From IMG/VR virus record IMGVR_UViG_3300026533_000013, positions 1-32,452 of that record: 32,452 bases of DNA, one strand, 5' to 3'. The notes below the pieces were generated by a model, which worked only from the letters and a program-made list of their open reading frames with translations, had not been told where the DNA came from and did no database searches. Positions 15,027 through 20,017 of the stretch are shown here, one piece after another (the first letter of the stretch is position 1; each line of letters begins with the position of its first letter). Made by a program: the position numbers and the translations under genes. This stretch comes from a virus.

Positions 15027-15028
15027 AA

Positions 15029-15295
15029 TTAAATAACCTCCATTTTAGAAAGTATCTCTATTTTATTTTCTTTAACTTCTTTTAGCGTATTTAAAAGTAA
15101 TTCGTCCGAAGCTTCTAAATACCATTCAATAGAAGCCACCCCGTAACTACTTGTATTTAATATTTCTCTAAAGAAGTGAAAGTAAGTTTCATTTTTTCCA
15201 CATTCTGCACGTTCTTCGTGAATTTTAATCGCTTTAACTTCTTTCGCCGTTAAGATTGTTTTTGATAATCTTGTAATTCTTTTTAAATCTTTCAT
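15029..15295 (-). CDS. Unknown phage protein (88 aa), first of a sub-operon
   Basis: Mostly helical and charged (MKDLKRITRLSKTILTAKEV, ending ENKIEILSKMEVI). It heads a three-gene unit with an AAACAAAAGGTT ribosome box and two GTATATAC elements upstream at 15329 and 15365. No recognisable family. Confidence 0.72.
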   Translation of the reverse strand: MKDLKRITRLSKTILTAKEVKAIKIHEERAECGKNETYFHFFREILNTSSYGVASIEWYLEASDELLLNTLKEVKENKIEILSKMEVI

Positions 15296-15328
15296 TTGTT
15301 AAACCTTTTGTTTCTTTATTGATTAAAA

Positions 15329-15336
15329 GTATATAC
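15329..15336 (-). promoter_or_regulatory. GTATATAC element, proximal copy, upstream of the 88-aa gene
   Basis: AAAGGTATATACTTTTAA on the coding strand. The preceding bases CTTATGTTAA recur before the exonuclease gene element at 16833, so the conserved unit is longer than the palindrome. Confidence 0.6.
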
Positions 15337-15364
15337 CTTTTAACATAAGAGTAAGCTTAAATAA

Positions 15365-15372
15365 GTATATAC
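15365..15372 (-). promoter_or_regulatory. GTATATAC element, distal copy, upstream of the 88-aa gene
   Basis: AATAGGTATATACTTATTT on the coding strand, abutting the stop of the upstream gene. It lies 36 bp from the proximal copy, between three and four helical turns, a spacing compatible with cooperative binding of one regulator. Confidence 0.5.
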
Positions 15373-15963
15373 CTATTCGTAATAAAACTCCATAGTTTCT
15401 TTTTTTCTCCAACTATCCATAAAAGAATTTTTATTTTTTCGGTTAATTTGTAAATGAAAACTATCGTCTAAATATCGCATATTGTCCCAATTTCCCCCGC
15501 TTGTATTGTTCCATATATCGAAATAAATAACGTCATATTTCTGCGAAGGCTCAAAGGTATTTATATCCGATATTACTATCTTTACTTTATAGTTTAAGTG
15601 TTCTTCTAATTCTTCTAAAATGAAGTCTTTTAATTCTTCGCTTATCTCTACTATTGTTATGCTTTTAACTTCGGGTTTGTCTTGTATTGCTAATATAATA
15701 AGCCCTAAGCCTAAACCCGCTATTAATACGTCGCCGTTAGCACGTGTTACGAAGTCGGTGTTCGTTCTTTTTTCCATAACTGAATTTGACATAATTATTT
15801 CGTCTCTACTTGTATCTGTTAAAACCGTTATTTTGTCGCCGTCTATCTGTCCGTTAAATTCGGGGTTTCCCATAGTAAAAAAATCACTCCTAAAAACCTT
15901 CTTTTCTATCTTATAGTTTTCGCTTTGTCTTTCTGTAAATATTCCGTTTATATCTTTATACAT
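15373..15963 (-). CDS. SAM-dependent methyltransferase-like protein (spermidine-synthase-type fold)
   Basis: The 196-aa product has a Rossmann methyltransferase core: GDVLIAGLGLGLIILAI (SAM-binding glycine loop), SITIVEISEELKDFI (acidic end of strand 2), VKIVISDINTFEP, and YDVIYFDIWNNTSGG at the active-site strand. The glycine loop and YFDIW resemble spermidine-synthase-like and class I methyltransferases. No DNA-methyltransferase catalytic motif (NPPY or PCQ) is present. It lies between the exonuclease and small unknown genes, with an AAACAAAAGGTTAATAAA ribosome box but no promoter of its own, so it is co-transcribed with the exonuclease. Substrate unknown. Confidence 0.72.
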   Translation of the reverse strand: MYKDINGIFTERQSENYKIEKKVFRSDFFTMGNPEFNGQIDGDKITVLTDTSRDEIIMSNSVMEKRTNTDFVTRANGDVLIAGLGLGLIILAIQDKPEVKSITIVEISEELKDFILEELEEHLNYKVKIVISDINTFEPSQKYDVIYFDIWNNTSGGNWDNMRYLDDSFHLQINRKNKNSFMDSWRKKETMEFYYE

Positions 15964-15983
15964 TTTATTAACCTTTTGTTTTT

Positions 15984-16805
15984 TTATTCCACGTAACCGT
16001 ATTTTTTTAACTCATTATAAGAAGGGTCTAAATCTATAAAGGCGTCGTCTATAATTCCTTCCTTTTCATACTTCATAATCTTTTCGTAAGCCTTCCCATA
16101 CTTCGCCCGTCCTATTTCTAAGAAGAAGTTCGAAGGACGATACAATAAAGCCCTATAGTCTGCTTTACTGCTAAAGAGTAACCCGAAGCCGGACACGTCG
16201 CCACCCGCGCCTTTAATAACGTCGTAGTACCACGCCCCCGAAGTGTCATAACCGTACTTCGCCGAAATATATCTAACATTATCTAAGTGTATTTCTTCAG
16301 CACTACTTTTTAAGTCGAACATATTACCCGTAGCTTCGTCGTAAATGTCTACTTTACAATTTCTTTTAATACCGTTTTCGTCCGTATAGCTAAAGACTAT
16401 TTCTTTCTTCGCACGTTCTATAATCTTCCCGTATCTATTCATAACGACGCTTTTCATTTTGTGGGCTAAAGAGTGGTCTTCAGCGGTTATTATAGTTCGG
16501 TCGATATTCTCTAAGGCGTAAAGCTTTTTCGCGTCCTTATAAGCCGTAGTGTTCTTATTTAGCCCTATTATTTCGGGGTACTCCATTTCTAGCGGTAAAG
16601 CGTATTCGTCGGCTACTGTTTCTTCTTCCAAAACTAACTTATGGAAATATATACCGAAGTCTAAAGCTACACCACCGCGCTTAATACCTTCGGGTTTTAA
16701 GTAGTCAAACATTCCGTACTTTATAATGTTCTTTATTCCCGTACTTCTATACCCGCCTATATTGTTATATTCTTCGTCGCTTAGTTCTAAATATGGTTTA
16801 CTCAT
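15984..16805 (-). CDS. PDDEXK exonuclease (RecE/exodeoxyribonuclease VIII-like)
   Basis: The 273-aa product resembles the nuclease domain of RecE-type 5'-3' exonucleases. It has the substrate-gating N-terminus SDEEYNNIGGYRSTGIKNI, GVALDFGIYFHKLVLEE, then the catalytic core: E in KKEIVFSYTDENG, D in NCKVDIYDEA, and D-x-K in NMFDLKSSAEE, followed by GYDTSGAWYYDVI. It would resect double-stranded ends to feed the Bet annealing protein 1.5 kb downstream. It is first in its unit, with a GTATATAC element at 16833 and the AAACAAAAGGTT box. Confidence 0.92.
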   Translation of the reverse strand: MSKPYLELSDEEYNNIGGYRSTGIKNIIKYGMFDYLKPEGIKRGGVALDFGIYFHKLVLEEETVADEYALPLEMEYPEIIGLNKNTTAYKDAKKLYALENIDRTIITAEDHSLAHKMKSVVMNRYGKIIERAKKEIVFSYTDENGIKRNCKVDIYDEATGNMFDLKSSAEEIHLDNVRYISAKYGYDTSGAWYYDVIKGAGGDVSGFGLLFSSKADYRALLYRPSNFFLEIGRAKYGKAYEKIMKYEKEGIIDDAFIDLDPSYNELKKYGYVE

Positions 16806-16832
16806 AATTTAACCTTTTGTTTGTTTTCGAAA

Positions 16833-16840
16833 GTATATAC
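16833..16840 (-). promoter_or_regulatory. GTATATAC element upstream of the exonuclease gene
   Basis: AATAGGTATATACTTTCG on the coding strand, 28 bases from the ATG; a second, longer copy lies 230 bp upstream at 17046-17083. Confidence 0.6.
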
Positions 16841-16868
16841 CTATTAACATAAGATAAAACTTAATAAA

Positions 16869-16895
16869 TCTTATCTTATCTTATCTTATCTTATA
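16869..16895. repeat. TTATC pentamer tandem repeat
   Basis: Four exact TTATC units in a row with partial units at both ends, reading GATAA repeats on the coding strand. It is an expanded version of the ATAAGATAA block found upstream of other GTATATAC elements. It could be a binding array, an easily melted region, or a slippage-prone spacer upstream of the exonuclease promoter. Confidence 0.65.
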
Positions 16896-16916
16896 ATATC
16901 TTTTAAGGTTTCTTTA

Positions 16917-17054
16917 TTATTTGGAAAATAGCGCCATTTTCCCGCCGTCGGTAACTTGCTCGAAAGTCCCGCCCACGTGGAAGAACTCGAAACGGCACGT
17001 TAAACGATTAATCGTACGGGTGAAGGCTACTTTTCCTTCTACCCCCTTTAAAAT
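16917..17054 (-). pseudogene. Coding-like reading frame without a normal start (about 45 codons)
   Basis: Between the twin regulatory repeat and the exonuclease promoter one frame is open from ATT at 17054 to TAA at 16917. It reads like protein (VAFTRTINRLTCRFEFFHVG, then GTFEQVTDGGKMALFSK). A strong AAAGGGGG lies in front but no ATG, GTG or TTG follows at a proper distance. It may be a decayed gene, a gene using a non-standard start, or coincidence. Confidence 0.3.
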
Positions 17055-17083
17055 GACTCTAAAGGTATATACCTTTATTTAAG
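17046..17083 (-). repeat. 38-bp regulatory repeat, copy 2 (twin at 3315-3352)
   Basis: It contains GTATATAC at 17065-17072 and the GTCATTTTAAAG tail shared with copy 1. It follows the stop of the 172-aa gene and would control the exonuclease unit. Confidence 0.6.
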
Positions 17084-17095
17084 GTTAGAAGCCTT

Positions 17096-17614
17096 TTATC
17101 TCTTTAATTTCTCTATACATTCGTAAGATAAAAGGAACATTTCGGTTTCTTTATCATCTGAAAGTAGTTCCCCGATTAGTTCGGCATTATCATCTAAATA
17201 ATTTTCGCTCTTTGTGAAGTATAAATAATCTTCGTGTAAAGTCTGATTTTGTCTTTCGTTGGGGTCGAAATTTACGAACAAAATATTAAGCGCTAATAGT
17301 TCTAAGTTTAAATCTATATTCATACTCTCGAACCAATAAAGAAGAACCCCTACATTCTTTAATCTCTTCTTCGCGTAGGCTTCGTCGTTTTCGTCGCATT
17401 GATAACCTATACCGGTTAAAACTTCTTTCGTCTTTTCTCGAAGTGTTTTAATCCGTCTATCTATCCGTTTATTTAACTTGTAGTTCTTATTGTCTGAATT
17501 ACGTCTTATCGCGTCTTTGTTTTCGTGTAGGCTTACTTCTAAAAGCGCCCCCGCGAAGTTTAATACCGCGAAGTCTTTAAGAACTCCACGACTTATCTTT
17601 TTCGTTGTCTTCAT
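17096..17614 (-). CDS. Unknown helical phage protein (172 aa)
   Basis: The charged helical product begins MKTTKKISRGVLKDFAVLNF and contains NKRIDRRIKTLREKTKEVL and ERQNQTLHEDYLYFTKSENY. The N-terminus is basic and the C-terminal third acidic. No nuclease, helicase or initiator motif is visible. As the largest unknown gene of the early block near a candidate origin, it could be a replication or regulatory factor, but that is only positional. The start has the AAACAAAAGGTTAAT box and overlaps the previous gene by 38 nt. Confidence 0.72.
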   Translation of the reverse strand: MKTTKKISRGVLKDFAVLNFAGALLEVSLHENKDAIRRNSDNKNYKLNKRIDRRIKTLREKTKEVLTGIGYQCDENDEAYAKKRLKNVGVLLYWFESMNIDLNLELLALNILFVNFDPNERQNQTLHEDYLYFTKSENYLDDNAELIGELLSDDKETEMFLLSYECIEKLKR

Positions 17615-17777
17615 AATTAACCTTTTGTTTTTCGTGTATTGTATTTATATTTTGAAAGTGCTTATTTAATGCTTTTCTTAGTTTGGGATTTTCTTCATTA
17701 AGTAATTGCTTTCTAGTTCGTATTAATTCATTCATAACCATAAAAGCGAAAGAAGCCCCTTCCGTTATCTTATCCAT
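17577..17777 (-). CDS. Unknown small helical protein (66 aa)
   Basis: A helical, basic product (MDKITEGASFAFMVMNELIR, then KALNKHFQNINTIHEKQKV). The ATG overlaps the stop of the 45-aa membrane protein (TAATG), and its end overlaps the 172-aa gene by 38 nt, a tight early operon. No domain recognised. Confidence 0.65.
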   Translation of the reverse strand: MDKITEGASFAFMVMNELIRTRKQLLNEENPKLRKALNKHFQNINTIHEKQKVNYEDNEKDKSWSS

Positions 17778-17914
17778 TACATAAAAGTAAGCGAATAATC
17801 GTTATCTTTAATCGCCTTCTTCTTCCTATAGTGCCGTCTAACTCTCGAAGCCGTCCAAAGTATCAAACTATAGATTAAAAGACCGCCTACCCCTATAGCT
17901 ATTAAATCTATCAT
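17777..17914 (-). CDS. Tiny membrane protein (45 aa)
   Basis: The product has one transmembrane segment at residues about 2-22 (IDLIAIGVGGLLIYSLILW) followed by a basic stretch SRVRRHYRKKKAIK, the positive-inside signature of a cytoplasmic tail. Its ATG lies 6 nt after the previous stop and its TAA overlaps the next ATG. It could alter the host membrane (exclusion or holin-like), but no family is recognised. Confidence 0.65.
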   Translation of the reverse strand: MIDLIAIGVGGLLIYSLILWTASRVRRHYRKKKAIKDNDYSLTFM

Positions 17915-17919
17915 TGTAT

Positions 17920-18129
17920 CTACTCCTTATAGTCTTGAACTCTTATGTTTCTATAAACTACTCCACCTTCGAAGCTATAAAAGTCTTTCCTACTTCCCTC
18001 TATTACGTGGATAGCCTTTAAAGCGCTTTCCTCTTCGTCGAAGCCTTGCGCCACTATTGAACCGTCTTTAATGACCCTAAGACTATTTCCACTTCTTGCG
18101 AACTCGTAGTTCGTTTTTTCTTTTAGCAT
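17920..18129 (-). CDS. Unknown small protein (69 aa)
   Basis: An alpha/beta product with NSLRVIKDGSIVAQGFDEEE, an acidic helix (SALKAIHVIEGSRKD) and a beta tail. It has a partial SD box (AAAAAGGTTTAAT) before ATG 18129. Third in the early operon. No family recognised. Confidence 0.7.
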   Translation of the reverse strand: MLKEKTNYEFARSGNSLRVIKDGSIVAQGFDEEESALKAIHVIEGSRKDFYSFEGGVVYRNIRVQDYKE

Positions 18130-18156
18130 ATTAAACCTTTTTACTATTATAGCTTT

Positions 18157-18387
18157 TTATAAGCACGGCATTTCTACTATAGGAATTTCCACCGAAGGGG
18201 GTTTTTTTTCATCTTCTTCTTTTTTTAACTCGTAATATTCATTTATTCGTAAACTTAAAGCGTCTATGTCATATTTATAAATTCTTTCGCCCATAAATAA
18301 ATCTTTTGACAACTGATTTATAATACTTGTTATATTCATATAATTCGCGTCTTGTTTTTCTTCTAATGTTAATTCTAATTTAATCAT
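18157..18387 (-). CDS. Unknown small acidic protein (76 aa)
   Basis: A helical acidic product (MIKLELTLEEKQDANYMNIT) ending in a Pro-rich tail (KKPPSVEIPIVEMPCL). The ATG lies 3 nt after the stop of the 37-aa ORF, with AAAGG provided by that ORF's end, so the two are coupled. No known family; an early host-takeover protein would fit its size and place. Confidence 0.7.
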   Translation of the reverse strand: MIKLELTLEEKQDANYMNITSIINQLSKDLFMGERIYKYDIDALSLRINEYYELKKEEDEKKPPSVEIPIVEMPCL

Positions 18388-18390
18388 AAT

Positions 18391-18504
18391 CTAAGCCTTT
18401 AAGCTATTAATATATTTAAAATACTTATGTTTTCTTATTCTGTTTTTATTCTGTATCTTTTCTAATCTCTTTTGTTTATATCTTGTATTAATAGTAATAG
18501 TCAT
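18391..18504 (-). CDS. Tiny basic protein (37 aa) at the head of the early operon
   Basis: The ATG at 18504 is preceded by AAAGGCTATAT. The product (MTITINTRYKQKRLEKIQNK, then NRIRKHKYFKYINSLKA) is very basic and helical, suited to nucleic-acid binding. It is the first ORF after the structured non-coding region and ends 3 nt before the next ATG. It could be a real regulator or a leader peptide. Length limits confidence. Confidence 0.5.
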   Translation of the reverse strand: MTITINTRYKQKRLEKIQNKNRIRKHKYFKYINSLKA

Positions 18505-18569
18505 ATATAGCCTTTATATATATTAACTTTATCTCTTATAGTAGTTATGACTTTGGAAGGAAGTGAAGC

Positions 18570-18630
18570 GAAGCATACTAAGACCTTATGAAAAAGCCGT
18601 TTAAAGCTAATTCGGTTAAAAGTATGCTTC
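18570..18630. ncRNA. Large stem-loop with 10-bp closing stem
   Basis: GAAGCATACT (18570-18579) is the exact complement of AGTATGCTTC (18621-18630). An inner AGCCG/CGGTT pairing (18595-18599 with 18613-18617) is possible. It could be part of a structured RNA or of an origin; the transcribed strand is unknown. Confidence 0.5.
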
Positions 18631-18672
18631 ATAAAATATGACTTCGGAGCCGTACGTTACGCTACACTATAC

Positions 18673-18704
18673 CCCCGTTAAGGGCGATTATACATTTAAC
18701 GGGG
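18673..18704. ncRNA. Hairpin with 9-bp CCCCGTTAA stem
   Basis: CCCCGTTAA (18673-18681) pairs perfectly with TTAACGGGG (18696-18704) around a 14-nt loop. It is unusually GC-rich for the region, which suggests selection for the stem. Confidence 0.5.
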
Positions 18705-18799
18705 CGGACGCTATTCCCCCGTATTATCTACGCCTACACTACTTAAAGTCGTATCGTTTAGAAGTATAAAAGTTTTCTTCGCTTACAGATAAGCCGTCG

Positions 18800-18858
18800 G
18801 TATGTGGATACTAGAAAACCACTCCATACGATAATATTTCTATTATCAAAGTTTTTTT
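18800..18858 (+). terminator. Paired hairpins ending in a T7 run (plus-strand sense)
   Basis: GTATG-TGG (18800-18807) pairs with CCA and CATAC (819-821 and 825-829 of the 18 kb block). A second hairpin, GATAAT/ATTATC (18830-18847), follows, then AAAG and seven Ts. It could end a plus-strand transcript, but the stem is AT-rich and the T-run is offset by 4 nt. Confidence 0.35.
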
Positions 18859-18926
18859 ATTAATAAGATTTAAAGTCGGTTAAATTGAAGTGAATATTTT
18901 AAAGTGTGGGAATTTCAGAATAAAGA

Positions 18927-19015
18927 GTTGCACCCTACCAAAAGAGCAACTAATTATTCTCTAATAGTCCTACACTCGAAAGTGTAGTCTATCGCTCTTT
19001 TGGTAGGGCTATTAG
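18927..19015 (-). ncRNA. Pseudoknot-forming structured leader or RNA
   Basis: GCTCTTTTGGTAGGG (18994-19008) is the perfect 15-bp complement of 18933-18947. Inside lies CTACACT-TTCG-AGTGTAG, a 7-bp UUCG hairpin in minus-strand sense (18970-18987). CTAATAG (19015-19009, coding strand) can pair with CTATTAG (18967-18961), interleaving with the long stem as a pseudoknot. GTTGC/GCAAC (18927-18950) offers a third, exclusive pairing. About 50 nt downstream of an extended -10 promoter, it looks like the leader of the early transcript. A DNA cruciform or centromere is the alternative. Confidence 0.6.
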
Positions 19016-19046
19016 AAAATATTAACAAAACTAAATTTAAGAACAT

Positions 19047-19064
19047 ATCTAAAACGATTTAGAT
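19047..19064. promoter_or_regulatory. Palindromic operator candidate ATCTAAA-N4-TTTAGAT
   Basis: Seven-base arms around ACGA, placed at about +1 to +18 of the promoter at 19071-19079. A repressor bound here would block the start of transcription. It differs from the GTATATAC element. Confidence 0.55.
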
Positions 19065-19070
19065 AGCGAA

Positions 19071-19079
19071 AGTATATCA
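19071..19079 (-). promoter_or_regulatory. Extended -10 promoter for the early leader transcript
   Basis: TGATATACT on the minus strand, preceded by a T-rich run (TTTTATATTTTTG). No clear -35, as is usual for extended -10 promoters. Predicted start near 19064 reads into the pseudoknot and the early genes. Confidence 0.55.
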
Positions 19080-19111
19080 CAAAAATATAAAATTTATCTT
19101 ATATTATAAAT

Positions 19112-19147
19112 CGCCCCCGAAACAAAAGGTTAATAAAGAACGGGGCG
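19112..19147. ncRNA. Hairpin whose loop carries the SD-box sequence or its complement
   Basis: CGCCCCCG (19112-19119) pairs with CGGGGCG (19141-19147), 7 bp with one bulged C. The 21-nt loop on the plus strand begins AAACAAAAGGTTAATAAAG, identical over 18 nt to the ribosome-binding region of the gene starting at 15963. It matches AAACAAAAGGTT at eight other genes. Transcribed on the minus strand, the loop is the exact antisense of those ribosome sites; on the plus strand it is a ribosome site with no start codon behind it. Confidence 0.6.
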
Positions 19148-19169
19148 CGAAGTCGAAATTATAACGTAA

Positions 19170-19337
19170 CTATAAGCCTTTAATGTCTAAATGCTTTTGC
19201 CTTTTTTCTATATCAAACTTCATTTGTACCGTGCATTTACTACAATTTACGTCATACGAAGAAACATTACCGTTTTTTAATTGACTACACCCCGTTAAGA
19301 GTGTCGCAATACTAAGCGTAAGTATAAGTAGCTTCAT
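19170..19337 (-). CDS. Small lipoprotein (55 aa)
   Basis: I choose ATG 19337 (MKLLILTLSIATLLTGCSQL), which gives a perfect lipoprotein signal with lipobox L-T-G-C. An upstream in-frame ATG at 19373 would add 12 residues that spoil the signal. The mature part is about 38 residues, with C-S-K-C and KFDIEKRQKHLDIKG. It overlaps the end of the 223-aa gene. A small phage lipoprotein may serve in superinfection exclusion or as an outer-membrane spanin, but no inner spanin or other lysis gene is near. Confidence 0.75.
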   Translation of the reverse strand: MKLLILTLSIATLLTGCSQLKNGNVSSYDVNCSKCTVQMKFDIEKRQKHLDIKGL

Positions 19338-19983
19338 TTTTAACCCATTGACTATAGGCGTCTTTACCTTCATAAATAACTTCTGAAGGGTAAACGAAAC
19401 GTGTATATGTTGATAAGTGCTTATCGTGATAATTTTCTAACCCTCTTACGGTTTGGTTTACTAAGATAATAGTATCGCTTTCGTTTCCGATAAGCTTTAC
19501 TTTCACTTCAATAGTCTTATACTCCGTTTGGTCTGTTACTTCATAAATAGCGTGTCGAAGTTCTATACTTGTATTCGTGTAGCCCTTACCGTCTTTAGTT
19601 AGTTCGTAAGTGTCCCCGTCTATCTCTACTTCTATTTTAGCGACCCATTTAATGCCATCATCTAAAATCATAGTCGTATCGTGATACGTTGCGTCTAAAG
19701 TTCTAAAAGAAAAAATATCTTCTTTATTACTTGAAATACCGCCGTAAGAAATACCCGTTGTTTGTGTACTCTTGTATCCGTAAGCTACGTTTCCGTCGCT
19801 TCCTACTTCCATAGTGAAAGAAACTATCTTGTTTCGTATTGCTTCGCGTTTTACTATTTCGTTAGTGAAAAGCCCCGCCGAAATACCTTTAGGCGTTCCC
19901 GTTACACCGTCTTCGAAATAAGAAGTCCCGTTTTCCGTAATATCGTCTAAGCTTCCCGTCTTTATAAGTGGAATATCTGCCAT
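19312..19983 (-). CDS. Unknown protein (223 aa), possibly virion- or tail-associated
   Basis: The product starts MADIPLIKTGSLDDITENGT and is beta-rich and hydrophilic, with long stretches such as VSFTMEVGSDGNVAYGYKST, KIEVEIDGDTYELTKDG and EVKVKLIGNESDTIILVNQT. There is no signal peptide or membrane segment. It looks more like a structural or adhesin-type protein than an enzyme. It lies after the partition and nuclease genes and before a lipoprotein. No family is recognised. Confidence 0.75.
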   Translation of the reverse strand: MADIPLIKTGSLDDITENGTSYFEDGVTGTPKGISAGLFTNEIVKREAIRNKIVSFTMEVGSDGNVAYGYKSTQTTGISYGGISSNKEDIFSFRTLDATYHDTTMILDDGIKWVAKIEVEIDGDTYELTKDGKGYTNTSIELRHAIYEVTDQTEYKTIEVKVKLIGNESDTIILVNQTVRGLENYHDKHLSTYTRFVYPSEVIYEGKDAYSQWVKNEATYTYA

Positions 19984-20017
19984 TGTTTACCCTTTTTAAT
20001 TAGATTTTAAAAGGTAA

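Larger units (their letters stand above)
18505..19169. other. 665-bp non-coding control/origin candidate region
   Basis: No believable gene is present on either strand. In minus-strand order it holds the 19112-19147 hairpin, an AT-rich stretch with TATAAT, an extended -10 promoter with a palindromic operator, a pseudoknot-forming segment, and at least four further hairpins down to 18570. It divides the partition block from the early operon. That setting fits an early promoter with a structured leader RNA, a plasmid-type replication origin or a centromere. No DnaA-box cluster or iteron array is obvious by eye. Confidence 0.7.

Noticed and set aside
18927-19015. Protelomerase target site (linear plasmid-phage telomere)
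   Set aside because: The inverted repeat has a 46-nt centre rather than a near-perfect palindrome, and no protelomerase gene is recognisable.
18541-19015. Group I or group II intron
   Set aside because: Conserved core segments of either class were not seen and no interrupted gene flanks the region.
18954-19046. 30-codon minus-strand ORF after the early promoter (possible leader peptide)
   Set aside because: No ribosome site, and the same bases form the pseudoknot; RNA structure is the better explanation.
19170-19337. Outer-membrane spanin (Rz1) call for the small lipoprotein
   Set aside because: No inner-membrane spanin, holin or endolysin is adjacent and the mature part is not proline-rich.
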